Shown here: in pieces, positions 1-11,277 of the stretch | Layout of the letters: each line of letters opens with the position of its first letter | How positions within the stretch are numbered: the stretch's first letter is position 1 | From: Pseudofabraea citricarpa | Taxonomy: Eukaryota; Ascomycota; Leotiomycetes; Helotiales; Dermateaceae | Direction of reading: 5' to 3' | Assembly (NCBI GenBank): GCA_029641185.1 | Contig: JAPWGK010000023.1 | Coordinates: 186,001 to 250,000, forward strand | DNA length: 64,000 nucleotides | The notes under the pieces: generated by a model | Seen by the model: the letters and a program-made list of their open reading frames with translations, nothing else | Told to the model about the DNA's origin: nothing | Database searches by the model: none | Program-made: the position numbers and the translations under genes

Positions 1-614
1 CGCAATTGCCTACGAGCGGCCTAATGATATCTCGTATGGCTCAAGAACTTTTTGTCTTGCCCGAGAAGCGCGTGCTCGTCCTGAGACCAACGCAGCTCGC
101 CAAAGCCGCGCCGCTGAACTTCTTCAGTGCCAAGGCTAAGATCAATCTGACTGCAGTCTACGGCCAGATCCGCGGCGAGGAACAAAACCCCCCATGCTAT
201 CATGTAAGTACTCCCCTCTCCATCTTCCGCGCCAATACATAGCGCATTGAAAGCTCTTTGCCACTTCCCACAATCCACGCCACGCTTTGAGATGCGTTGG
301 AGAAGAGCACAGCTAATCTTCTCTTGTGTTCACAGTGCCGCCTCGACAGAGCTGACTGTCGGGGCCCTTTCGCTACGTGCGTCACGGCACCACTGGGTAT
401 GGGAGCGGGAGCATGCATGAACTGCTACTACGGCGGCCATGGCAACGAGTGCACGCTCAACAACGGTTCCTCTGCTAAGAATAAGGCTAGAGCTCGTGAT
501 GCATCAGGAAATGGAAACGATGGCAATGGCAATGGCCAGAGCGCTTCTGTACCTTCTGGTACTTCCGCTACCCCAGGAGCTGCCGCTACTGGCTCTGTTA
601 TAGCTGCCGCCTAG
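1..614 (+). CDS. DUF3716-like Cys-rich protein (3' part)
   Basis: The 5' end lies outside the window; the frame is open from the first bases. I place one intron at 204-335 (GTAAGT donor, CACAG acceptor), which joins the frames in phase 0. The spliced product then carries Cys residues in the pattern ..PPCYH / CRLDRADCRGPFATCVTAP / ACMNCYYGGHGNECTL. A GPF-x2-C block followed by ACxNCxY-x5-C is the pattern I associate with the fungal DUF3716 family, whose role is unknown and whose cysteines are often presumed to bind metal. The C-terminus is a low-complexity Gly/Asn/Ser/Ala tail of about 50 residues ending at a TAG. The domain call rests on remembered motif similarity, and no function beyond possible metal or nucleic-acid binding should be assumed. 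Confidence 0.65.
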
Positions 615-1775
615 ATTTCGTCAGGTGGGATTGCGCTGCATGGAAAGGGGTTTTCCCATCCTCTCTTCAACTGGTCCTGCACACTGCCCCGTTTCGTCTT
701 CTACTTGGCTGCCGAACCCGCCACGTCTATTTCTGCTGCAGCTCGGATGCGAAGTTATCGAGTAGGGTTGGGATTGCGTTGCACGTCTGTTTTCCATGTT
801 TTCCATCTCTGCAGTAGCCTAGACACGAAGTTATCGAGTGGCATTGGGATTGCAGAGCGCGTTTGTCACTCACGCGGAGTTCCTCTTTTCTACGGCTTGA
901 CACGGAAGCGCTTTTCCCGTTTTCTTTCTGTATTCTGTTCTTCTTTCTTACAACCTCGCAGCATGTCAGCGCGCATGGATGGTCGGTCGGTTATGGAGTT
1001 ACGGGCTTGGTGTGAAATCTGCCTGCTTGGGTTTGGAAATGGAAGGAGACCTTTTCTTTTCTTTACAGGTGGTCAGTGGTCAGTGGTCAGTCGTCGTCGT
1101 CGTCAATCACATGATGTCGGTTGATGCTCGTAAGTTAAGCGACACATCCATCCAATCCTCCAGCTAAGGGAGAGATAGAATAAAGCATCTGATCGATGTG
1201 ATGTGATGTGACGTAAACTCATGAGCGTGCTGTACTCAACAAATGGAAATTTAAGCCCCGGGGTCATGTAGTTCATTCATCATTTCTTCTCCTCCCTCTG
1301 CAAGAAAACAAGCCCTGGTAACGCAATCATTCAAACCCGGCCGCAGGCTGCCCAAACTCTGCCTAAATACCAGAACGAGTCCTTTGAAGGTTACATGATC
1401 TAGGCGAAGCTACAATTTCCTAGAGTGACCAGACATGTTATAAGTCTGGCGGTACGCTAGTTGCTAGCCAGCCGCTCTGGGAGTCACGGCAGCGCACTAA
1501 GAAAGAAAGGTCAATTGATTGCAAAGTGAACCGATCCCGACTGGACTGGACTGGGCTAGTGAGAGGGAGGGAAGATAAATTTCGCTCGCGTTCCGTTCGA
1601 GTGTGAGATGTACTTGCATACCCACCCATCTCTCTGTCCATCCATCTTCCTTTACAAATACAAATACATGCACATACAATACATTCATACATAATACATC
1701 CATCCATACCACAGAATCTCATCCATCTCATCCATCCCATCCATCCCTACCTACCTACCTAACATACTCAGCAAG
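615..1775. other. Intergenic, no gene seen
   Basis: No convincing coding sequence on either strand. The stretch holds the presumed 3' UTR of the preceding gene, a short tandem repeat, and a CT/CA-rich run (about 1620-1770, with many CATC/CCAT units) just upstream of the next start codon, which looks like a fungal pyrimidine-rich leader. Confidence 0.5.
1071..1104. repeat. Short tandem repeat (GGTCAGT)3 + (CGT)4
   Basis: Three head-to-tail copies of the 7-mer GGTCAGT run directly into a CGT trinucleotide repeat. Read directly from the sequence; no function implied. Confidence 0.9.
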
Positions 1776-2393
1776 ATGCCTCATTCTTCTCACCAACCAC
1801 AAGCCAACTCAACCCCACGCTCACACTCGCACTCGTACTCACACTCACACTCACACCCACACCCACACCCTCGTTCACCCTCACCAGCATGGGATCTCAA
1901 CTCGCAAGGTCAAGATCGAGACCAAGACCACAGGCCAGACGCAGCACGCAGCAGCGACTATAACCACAACCGGCAACCAGAGCAAGGGCAAGAGCAAGGG
2001 CAAGAGCAAGAAGGCGGGCCGGTGCTCATGACGCTGAACCGAGCACAGCTGCACTCACTGCACGGCAGCTACCGCGAGTCGTTCAGGACGGAATGGCGGG
2101 TGCGAAAGGAGCGGTACAAGCGTTCGCTGGGCAAGAAGGAGCAGGAGACGCGGCGGCTGCGGGCGGCGAACGAGAGGCTGCGCGAGGAGCGCGAGAGGCT
2201 GCGCCTGAGCAATGTCGAGCTGAGAGACACGGTGAGCAACCATCGCGTCCTGGCTTTGGATATGCTGTGCTGGGTTCAAGAGACGAGCCGGGAGATGATC
2301 AAGGAGCTGGAGGGCCGCTTGGAACGGTTGGCGAGGGAGGCTGAGCACCGTCCTGGCCGGCTCGCCACGAGGGAGATGCGGGAGCAGCTGTGA
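1776..2393 (+). CDS. Hypothetical His/Ser-rich coiled-coil protein
   Basis: Single-exon frame of 205 codons opening with ATG right after a CT-rich leader. Residues ~15-35 are alternating SHSHSH then PHPHPH, encoded by a CACTCA/CACCCA microsatellite. A GQEQ repeat follows at ~70-80. From ~85 to the end the protein is strongly charged, with heptad-like Leu/Arg/Glu spacing (for example LRAANERLREERERLRLSN and LEGRLERLAREAEH), indicating a long coiled coil. There is no signal peptide or membrane segment. I do not recognise a family. The basic/acidic coil with a leading basic patch could suit a bZIP-like or scaffold role, but the canonical bZIP basic motif is not evident. An alternative is that only the coil part is real and the repeat belongs to the leader. 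Confidence 0.55.
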   Translation: MPHSSHQPQANSTPRSHSHSYSHSHSHPHPHPRSPSPAWDLNSQGQDRDQDHRPDAARSSDYNHNRQPEQGQEQGQEQEGGPVLMTLNRAQLHSLHGSYRESFRTEWRVRKERYKRSLGKKEQETRRLRAANERLREERERLRLSNVELRDTVSNHRVLALDMLCWVQETSREMIKELEGRLERLAREAEHRPGRLATREMREQL

Positions 2394-2536
2394 TGTAACA
2401 TGTCGGATTTTCAAGGCTGAGCGTGTCCCCAAACAAAGTATTATACCATTATCATTATCTTTCTGCCTCTTCTATCAGCTCCGCTATCACGTAGTCACGT
2501 ATAATCTTACAATCTTACAATCTTAATACAGGTTCT

Positions 2537-5469
2537 TTAGAAGAACTTCTCCAATCCAATCTCTCTCCACCTGCCTCGCTCTGTGTGCCACCACCTATCC
2601 CTATCCTTGCCCGTCAATTTCACCTTGCCATTGACAAGCTTTCCAGTATCGAGATTCCAACTTCCTGTGCACCCATCTCTCATGTTGGTTTCATCCCCGC
2701 CGTCCAGCAGGTTATCAATTCTGACAATGGATTCATCCATGCCCTCGATATCAGGCCTCAGGCTATACGAAATCTGGCTGGTGATGTTGCCGATGAATCC
2801 GGCAACAGCAAATCGTTCCACGAATTGCCCTTCCTCGTCCCAGACAATAATGTGGAATTTGGGATGTTTCTCAGCCGCCTCGATTCTGGCCTGCGCTTGG
2901 CGCCGGGCTTGCGCTAACGACCGTCCACCTCTCGTTACAGGCTCTTCCTCCTTATCGTTACTGGAGAACTGTGACTTCGTCGGCGAGATGCTATACGCTG
3001 GAGTCGGCATTGCTGCGAATGAGGTTTGGGAGCTATTGGATCCTCCAAAGAATGTCGAACGAGTGGATGTAGGTGAAGGTAGGTCGGGCATGCTTTGAGA
3101 AGGAGGGAGAGGTTGATGAATGTTTCGATATCGATCGCCGGGAAGTTCAATCTTCTCTCTCGGCCTACAAAGGACTTGGAGCGAACCATCATAATCAGTT
3201 GGCGCTCGAAGCGTTTTGAGAGACGGAAATCCATTGAATTGAATCGACTTTGCAAGGATTTCACTTGCTGAGTCCGTAAGCGGGTTTGTGATCTCCCAAT
3301 GAAGGAACTCAAGAGTTGAACATGCAAGATAAGGATACATAAAGATTTCTTCCCCATCTGGCAAACTGGGAGATGGTGCTTGAGAAATTGTCAATGATGT
3401 CAGAGAAGTAAGACGCGAAAGGAGCCGAGCTAGAACCGGTAAAGATAAGAGTGGAAGTGAGATCAGGGACAAATTCCGAAGGGTCCTACTACTTGCTACC
3501 GATGCATAAGACGAAAGGCCATCAGCCGTGATGCCAGGAAGAGAGTCGAGACGAAGTGATTTTAGTGGTGGGAGTGACAAGAGGGTACTGTTGTTGAAAG
3601 ATGTAGTTGGAAATGACGATACATGAAGATTTTGTAAAGACGGCAATGCTGCAATAATATTGGTAAATAGTGGTGCATCTATCATTCCTCCCATTTTACA
3701 GTGGAGGAGTATGCTTTCGAGATTGTCCCAATTAGAATGGTAATTCATGAAGTCCATGCTTTGCTCTGGCAGGAGTGGACTCGGTATCAAGGAAGGAACA
3801 AATTTCTGAGATTCCTCCGAGACTGTATATCGATGTTGACGTTGAAAAGAGCTCGGGTCTACAATCCATACCTGCTCGACAAGTTTCGGCCGACTTGAGA
3901 GAGCCTGCGTGAAGCGAGTGAACTCATGTTTGTAAGCTGGATAGAAGCCAGGCAGTCGTTCCAGATTTGGACAAGCCATGATCAACGATGCAACGAGGTC
4001 CATGTACTCATCTTGATCTTTCTTTGTTTTTACTGCATCTGGTATCGCCGGCACCTTTAGGGATTTTACAAAGGCCGCCGAGTCAGGCCGATTTCGTAAA
4101 GTTCGCCTCAGAAGTTTTAGTCGAGTGCCGAATTTGACCTTGTATGTTTTCTTGGTATGGAGTACAGAATCAATGCCAATCAGTTGGATATTCTTATACC
4201 TATAGAAATTAGCATATACCCAAAAAATACTACTCTGGTTTATTATCCGATGTGTTTGACTTACAACATGATCCGAGCAGCTCCCCACCACTTCTTACTC
4301 GCTAAACCTATATTGCAACAATCTCTCATCCAGCATGTAGCGCAACTTAAGCTACCATTTTCCAGGTGTGACTTTCGTAGCTCTGCGAGAATGACCAGTA
4401 AGATCTCTTCGGGTAGCTTCTTGAATCCTTCTCCGGGTGTTCTTCTCACGTAATTTACACCGGTAGAATCTCCTCCTACCCTCATGATACTCGCCCTTGG
4501 ACCAGACAGCCTTGGTGGCGTATTCAGAATGCCTTTCGACCTTCTATCGCCAGCGCCGTACACCATGTTCATAGGAGGCATCGGCTCGCGCCTCACATTT
4601 CCATCGAAATAGCCATTGTTATGGGCAAAAACAGGGACCGGTCCCTTTTGCGCCAGCGATGATGTGCGGTTGGATGCAAAGGAATCAACACTCGTACGAC
4701 TGGTGTCATGTGAGTCGGCGCTGCTTGAGATGCTCAAAGGGCTCTTTGCTCTACTCTCATAAGTACTCGATCGTCCGCTGGCAGTACTACTTGACGATCC
4801 TGGGCGCGCATACATGCGTGTTCGTGGTGTTTCCATCTCTTGGGCGTCAGCGTTCCAGTGTTGCAGGCCCCAGACGACTGGCGTATCCCTCGGAGAAGTG
4901 TATACTGGATAAGATGAAGTTGTTCTATGCTGCTGTGATGGTTGACCCGGAAGCGTTGCCGGTAGGGAAGCACGAGCTCGATTGGCACGCAAGTCTCTTG
5001 TGCTGAGTGGTCTAGCTAATCCGATTTCCCTATCAACCGCTGGCACGTAATCGATAGAGCTCGCAAACTTGTAGGACGGGTAACGGGTCGATCTCTCCCT
5101 CGTAGTCGCGGATGTTATGGCGGACGAAGGAGAGATGGCAGTAGGAGGGTCGTCTCTATAGACATGGCGTTGGTGTCAGTCAAACTCATCACTGTTATCT
5201 TAATCCTGTCCTTGCCCTTGACGCCGCAAGACGCCATGATCTTCTATCACCCCCGTATCGACACGACGATGAGCGGGACATTTAAAATTGAAGTGGACCA
5301 AGCGCTTCCATGATCTTCAGCCTCGCCTCGTCCACTAAGCCCGAACGAGGGGTGACAGCGTCTCTGAATCTCCTTACTCGGAATGCTATCGAAGGGGTCC
5401 TGGAGGGGTTCACGAATAAGTGTTGCGACATCCGACATACCTGGCATGATTCCCCAGTAATCCGTCCAT
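2537..5469 (-). CDS. F-box-like protein with leucine-rich region
   Basis: Proposed exons on the minus strand: 5441-5469, 4265-5155, 2537-4199, giving about 860 residues. The intron at 4200-4264 (GTAAGT..TATAG) is well supported and joins AARIM to LYKNIQLIG. The first intron (5156-5440, 285 nt) is phase-consistent and has a CTGAC branch-like site near its acceptor, but it is long for this locus, so the start MDGLLGNHA is tentative. Residues ~10-200 are Ser/Arg-rich and probably disordered. Near the end of exon 2, LPEEILLVILAELR followed by a Cys/Trp-containing stretch resembles an F-box. A Leu-rich region with repeated L-x2-L patterns (LPPLKSLRLDSLPGI, LRNLSLISLPLL) follows, as in fungal F-box/LRR proteins. 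The C-terminal ~150 residues are not recognised. A role as an SCF ubiquitin-ligase substrate adaptor is an inference from the F-box-like motif. It is followed on the same strand by a second F-box-like gene. Confidence 0.6.
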
Positions 5470-6642
5470 CTTGCTCAAGTCAGCGTCTTCTCGGAGGGAG
5501 AAAGGACAAGGGAAGAAGAGAGGGAGGGAGCAGATTTTCGCATTTCCTCTTCCGTCAACACAGCGCCGCCTAGTTTATTGAAAGAAGGGCTAGATGGAAA
5601 ACCAAGACTGCATAGGACATTTCCGCCTACCATTGCAACGGACCAAGGCTGAATAGCAGATAGCGCAGACGGGGTTGAGCGAGAGTCACTGAATCAGACG
5701 AGGAGGGAGATGACGAATAAAGACTGGAGACTCTTGCGACATCGATGTCCACGCCAATGACCTGTATAGTATAGTATTGTATTGTATTGTATGTATGCGC
5801 GTGTGTATGTGATGAAGATTCAATAATAGAATCCAGTGCCAGGTGTTTCGTGGTTCGGCGTGCGCATCGAGAGAAGAAGCAAAGAAGGTGATCCGTTGGA
5901 TTTGCGCGCCGAAGCAGGTGAAGACACGGTGGAAGTGGCCAAACTGTCATTGGATGGGTGGTCTTTGGTGGCTTGAAGCAGAAGGTCTGTTGTTGCTATT
6001 GTTACATCGCCCAAGCAACAACCATTGCTGGTAGATGACCAGATCCCTGAAGAAACATCAGATGGCAGCTCTGCGCGTGTGGTGAAACACTTTCAATCTT
6101 ACTCTCTCGTCCAGATGCTGAGCACCGTGTCATTGCGCGCGTCTGGCGAAATGGCAATCTTCATCATGAATGACCAATCTGGTTGGGTTTTCTCTCGTGC
6201 CTTATCGATGGCGTTCACATCGTCTGGGGTCACACGCACGTGACAAGGCTGCCACGAGAAGTCTTTTTGTGATGTGCGATGCCAAGTCTTGAGCAAGATC
6301 GTCACTGAGAGTTTCATGCTGCCGCTACCCCACATTCCAGAAACGTTTTCTTCCTGCATTATCTTCGAGTTTTATGAATGGCGGGGTAGGATGGGAAACC
6401 ATCAGCATCGAGCAAACCCGATACCTGCAGCTTGGGAACACACTCACTGTGACTCCAGGATACAGTCCTTGAGTAAATTGGGATGCGGGGAATTCACTAT
6501 GCGAATCAGTTCTCCTGGGAAGAAAAGTTGCCAATCTCAATCCAGACTATAATGCTCAAGCTCACAAGGGGATAATCTACCCCGAGTCTTCAATATTCAT
6601 GAGGTAAAAAAAAAAGACCGCTAAACCTAGATGCGACTCAAA
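5470..6642. other. Intergenic between two minus-strand genes
   Basis: Contains a TATTG/TGTA-type microsatellite around 5765-5815 and one small minus-strand frame listed separately. Nothing else is supported. Confidence 0.4.
6099..6359 (-). CDS. Possible small protein, 86 aa
   Basis: An ATG-initiated frame of 86 codons with balanced composition and no low complexity, for example the run TPDDVNAIDKAREKTQPDW. There is no recognised domain or signal peptide. It sits between the two F-box-like genes on the same strand. Its length is within what chance can produce, so this is only a candidate. Confidence 0.22.
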   Translation of the reverse strand: MQEENVSGMWGSGSMKLSVTILLKTWHRTSQKDFSWQPCHVRVTPDDVNAIDKAREKTQPDWSFMMKIAISPDARNDTVLSIWTRE

Positions 6643-8515
6643 TCATATCGCCCTGTCCAAAGCGTTCCTTGCTTCAGCATGCGACCTCTCGATCTCCTCG
6701 GTCAACAAGGTCATCCCCCTGTCGGCAACGGTGATGATCTTTTGCAACTCCTTGAGAGCTTGCTCATTGTGGTTTGTAAACCATCCATCGATACATCTCT
6801 TGAAGTGGCTGGTCACGTTTCGGTACCGCTGGTACGTCTCAGCATCATAGTCTATCTTTGGTCGAATTTTGTGAATGCGATGAGATCCTGTTCGTCGAGC
6901 TCGAAGAATGGAGAGACTAGTGTCATCTCGTGACGGAGATGAGATTGGAGAGGGGACGCTAGATGATGTATCCACAGCCTCTAGCTGTGGTAAAGACAAG
7001 GAGGTTTGGCTCGAGACTGGGGAGATATCTGAAGATTCGATTGTTGCTACTTCGGGCTCATTTGGAGCATCAACAAGCTGATCGGGCGCATCGAGCATTT
7101 CAACCTCAATGCCGATACCGAACACCGCCTCAACGAACCTTTGGTCAAATGATCGGTCCAATGCTTTAGGATCCAACAGGTCATAGTTAGGAAAGGCTGA
7201 GGTCTTGTCTGGATCAAAATCATCATATCCAAGACCTGTAGCTCGGAGAACCTCTAAATCCAAACCCTCCATATTCCGTAGACTCTCAGCAAGCCAGATA
7301 CATCTGTCGGGTTTTCTGAACATCGCGCCATGACCGATCCACAGTGGTGTTCTCTCCATCTCCGACGAGCCGAAAACTTTCATGTATACTTCATTCAAGT
7401 AAAGCTCTTTCAAAGAGAAGCGGACACTTTCGATGAGACTCTTCAAAGCTAGTGGTTCAATGTCTACCCGTTTCAGCTCAATGCAGCGAAGTTGTTCTAG
7501 TCGTCTCGCAGGTAACTCATTCGATAGAGAGTACGGGAATGAACGCATCATCCATTCGTTGAATGTGACATTTGAATGATTGATTCTGGTCTTGCCATTT
7601 CGTTTGACATTCCAGCCAATTATGCACAAGGTCTCCAGTTTGACTGCTTTTCGAATCAAAAACCATAGATGCCCAATAAAAAGGCTCATTGACGCCTGTC
7701 TACTTTCTTGTCTTTTGATCGAAAGGACCAGGTGCTTCAGATCTTGAAAAGTAGCCAGGGCATTGTCAACGTCCATAGGATTGCTGCATATGGAATTTAT
7801 CGTCGTGTCACTGACGTGGTCGAGGACAAGCGCTTCAACCTTGCTAAATTCTTCTGGCCGTTGAGCTACCGATGCCAATGTGTTGGCCAACAATAACGTG
7901 GCCGTTTGACTTGCCAACCCAACTACCTGGAAGGGGAGGTTCAGTTTCAGTCTTGTCATGTGGGGCGTCGACTGTAGGACAATATCTGTCACACGCCGAA
8001 AATCAGTTGCTTCGAAAGTATTCTCGTTCATACAGTATTTCCGCAATGATTCGAGAAGTATCGTCATTTCGGGTACCTTCCCTATAATCCCCTGGAAGAT
8101 CTGGGATAGGCGATTGATTTCCTCTGGGAGTAAAGTCAGCTTGCTGCTTAGGTGAATCCTCAGGCAAGGGCGGTGTGCGGTGAAGAGCATCTGAATACCA
8201 GAGCCACCCCTAAGATATCCTCTGCCTCTGATGTTTGGTGAACCACATACCTTCATCCCTGATGACCATCATATCAATATAAACCGCACTGCACAGGTCG
8301 CCCACACGCTTGATAGCTTCGCCTGAAGGGGGAGCCTTGTTGCGGGCAAAGCGTGAGAACTCCAGCTGCATGGTCTTGAAGATGTATGGCCGCAAGGCTC
8401 GATCGAAAGCCTTGCAGACCAGTCGGAGGGGTAGCACAGTGTTCTTCTCTGATCTACACATGCGTACATCCCACATGAGGATCATCTCCAGCATCTCCGT
8501 TGGAAGGGTCTCCAT
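6643..8515 (-). CDS. F-box-like domain protein
   Basis: Two exons on the minus strand: 8251-8515 and 6643-8123, about 581 residues. The start METLPTEMLEMIL is preferred over upstream in-frame codons because residues encoded before it look like translated leader, and the ATG has a good context. The N-terminal LPTEMLEMIL..LRLVCKAFDRALRPYIF matches the F-box pattern. The GTATGT donor at 8250 is clear. The acceptor at 8124 (CTCCCAG) is the one that keeps phase, joining RDE to EEINRLSQIF, though a second small intron cannot be excluded. The middle has Leu-rich segments resembling degenerate leucine-rich repeats. The last ~150 residues are Ser-rich and then helical. A role as an SCF ubiquitin-ligase adaptor is inferred from the F-box. 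No paralogy with the neighbouring F-box gene is obvious beyond domain type. Confidence 0.65.
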
Positions 8516-10020
8516 GTTTGCGGATGGGTTCGGGTGCAATGCGGGATCGGCGTGTAAAGTTATGACCGGAGACGTGTATAACTCAAAGTGGTGAGCAGCT
8601 CTGGGATTCGTATTATGGCTGGTCGAATAGGCTGGATGTTGGACCTTCTGAGAGCAGTTGTCGTCCATGTCGACGGCCCTGGTCACTTCGGCGATTGCAG
8701 CGATAAGGGTCGCCGCTGTTTTGGGACTAGAGCGGATGGTAGCTTATTCCGCTCCGGCGGTACACGATTTGATGTACCGAGCGCACTGTACTGTAGCGAT
8801 CTGTCTCGAGATGCCAAGTTTGGGACGCTGGCTCCTCGTACAGCACGTACCAATGACATCCATCTTGAACTTCACATCAAAACAATGGCCGAAGTTACAT
8901 GCCCAGCGATGTTCCTTTGTTTCGGGTTGAGCAATTGGCCGAGTAACCTATGTAGGGTAGGTAGGTATGGTATGCATCAATCAATCACACTTTCCTGCTG
9001 CTGCCGTTGTCTATCACATCATCGTTTGGGACCCTTTGCACGAGCCGTGATATGATGATCCCCGGTGGTACATATCAACCAGGATCACGACTCTTGACAC
9101 AGCGTAGTTGCGACGACGACGACGCTGAGAAAAGAACGGGCTGGGGTAAGCGACGTAAAGCAAGAAGCTTTGGCCCATAGCACACACGCTGTTCCAAGGA
9201 CAGAAAGCCTGTTGAACCTTGCCGTCTTGACCTACCTTGTCTTGTTAATCACATTCTGGAAAAAGGCAAAGGGCGGATTCAGAGAGAGAGAGAGGCTCTG
9301 CTCCTGGCGAACTCTGTGGGAAGATCTCGTGTTAAGGGAATACGACAAGAGGCGAGCTAATCTAAGCTCATCCTTCGGTCCTTGGTTAGGGAGCGAGCGA
9401 GCGAGGGAGAGAGAGAAGGGTGAACAGCGTCGATTATGTCGACTTGTCTTTTATCTTCGTCTTTCTGTGGGGTTGGTCTGCATCAGTGCAATGCATCCTG
9501 CGTTTCCCTGCAGAGCACAAGAGACTAGTCAGGTAGGTCGGGAGGTGGGATGTCAGGCCACGATGATGATACCGTGATAGCGAGCGAGCGAGTCGGTGAG
9601 GGTTTTTGACTTTGGAGGTGAACTATGGACTTGGTTCGTTAGCACATTTCGCACATAATGCTTCTTTGTTTTTCATAATGCGTTTTTCCAGAAGGGCATT
9701 TGGGGGCCACGGTTCTGCATCCAGAGATCTCCCAGCGATGATGACGGCGACCCCACTTCATCAGAGGATGGGTTTGAAAAGAAATTAAGTGAGTAATTAA
9801 TGCTCCGAGAACCGAAAAGTCCGGTGGATACAGTACCGTCCGTACATACATACTTACATACAGTACAGGACAGGAGTAGTGCGCCGGACCTCAGCACGGC
9901 AGTTTGGGAGGGGGATGTTCTCATCATCCAGGATACAGCACAGTAGTTTGATGCAGGTGGCAGGAAGCAGGAAGCAGGCAGGAGTGAGAAGGTTGGCACG
10001 AGGGGGAAAAGAGGAGGAGA

Positions 10021-10054
10021 GGGGAGGAGAGGGGAGGGGAGGGGGGCACGGGGA
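10021..10054 (+). promoter_or_regulatory. Candidate G-quadruplex run
   Basis: Five runs of four or more guanines separated by spacers of 6, 1, 1 and 3 bases on the plus strand. This satisfies the usual four-run, short-loop definition of a G-quadruplex. It lies about 140 bp upstream of the TATA box at 10193. The regulatory role is inference. Confidence 0.6.
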
Positions 10055-10192
10055 TTGTGATATGAAGGCAAAAGCAAGGCTCGCTTGCATGTGGATTGAT
10101 TGATGTACATGAGAGGAAGAGGGCATCCCAGGTTCCCAGCCCAGCTTCCCAGGTTGCGTGGTGAGTGTCGACTGCGCACAGTGCTGATCCCC

Positions 10193-10200
10193 TATAAAAA
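10193..10200 (+). promoter_or_regulatory. TATA box (TATAAAAA)
   Basis: Near-consensus TATA element on the strand of the DUF1765-like gene. If used, transcription would start near 10.22 kb, giving a leader of about 1 kb before the start codon, unless leader introns are removed. Confidence 0.5.
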
Positions 10201-10969
10201 GACGGGTTTGGTGTGAGGCGGCCCTGAAACTACGTAACTTTCGATGGAGATACGGTACAGGAGAGGGAGTACTAAATAGCCCATAGCCCGTACCCGTAGC
10301 CCATACAGTACAGTACACTGAGTACAGTACAGTAGCCCACAGCCCGTACGCACAGCCTAAGCGCCCCTGCTGCACGCTAAAGCCGGAGCCCTGTTGGAGC
10401 TGCTGGGCCTGCTGGGTCTGCTCCCCTGCTGAGCAAATCACAGCGTCGCCGTCCCCTCCGAACATTTCAACGGTGGGCTGACTTGGGGGTTTTGCGGTTA
10501 CGGTTACGGTGCACTCACTCACTACTCACTCACTCTGTTACAGGCTTACAGCGCTGTTCACGGCGGACAACGGCCTACCCGCGAACGAATACCACCACCA
10601 ACCACTACAGTACCACCACTAAAATGAAAGAAAATAAAAGAAAATAAAATAAAATAGAATAAAAAATAAAAACCCACCTCCCACCAAGACCGCCCAGGAC
10701 CAGGCTGGCTACATCCACCCACTTCGTATCTCGCGGCCTTATCCACTCAAATCTTCACTAAACCACTGCCAACCACTACTGTACTTCCTTCTGCTCTCTT
10801 TGTTACTCGTTGCTGTCGCTACCATCTCTTCCCCATCTCTCTCCCATCTCTCTCCAATCTCTCATCCCTCACCTCTCATCTCAATCTACCCTACCCTACC
10901 TATCCACCTACTCTCCAACATTCGTTTGTCCTGCCCGCCTTGTCACTGAAGTTTGCGCTTGCGATCGTC

Positions 10970-10992
10970 CTGCTGCTGCTGCTGCTGCTGCT
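10970..10992 (+). repeat. CTG/GCT trinucleotide repeat
   Basis: Seven uninterrupted CTG units within the probable leader of the downstream gene. Confidence 0.9.
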
Positions 10993-11277
10993 CCTCGTAT
11001 CGATACATCCCCGCCGCCGCCGCCTATCTTAATCTCTAGTAATCCGGTCGTTTAAGGGCTTTGAAACATCAACCCAGAGCATCTCCTTGCTTACCACCAC
11101 CACATACCAACATCCCCAGGAATTGGTGCCATTCGCTCAGCCTCACGTTTCCTCTGCAGGCCAGAGATCCATTAACCCCGTCTCTTCACCTGTACACTCA
11201 CTCACTCACTCACTCACTTTGTTCTGCTTGATATGTCTTCCTAGTTACTCGACTCCCGCTGCAGTCGAGCTGCCCAC

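Larger units (their letters stand above)
8516..11277. other. Long intergenic/leader region
   Basis: 2.7 kb without a convincing gene. The left part presumably holds the promoter of the minus-strand F-box gene. From 9.2 kb it contains GAGA/GCGA-type simple repeats (about 9280-9420), a G-run cluster, a TATA box, a patchy CAGTACAGTA / CCCGTA repeat at ~10280-10350, and a CT-rich, ACTC-repeated tract (~10780-11270) that probably forms the transcribed leader of the next gene. Confidence 0.5.

Noticed and set aside
1438..1740. 100-codon minus-strand frame over the CATC/CCAT-rich leader
   Set aside because: Composition follows the repeat and the frame is a shadow of the leader of the coiled-coil gene.
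8589..9055. 155-codon plus-strand frame upstream of the F-box gene
   Set aside because: Lies in the promoter/leader region, starts with a non-ATG codon or weak context, and has no recognisable features.
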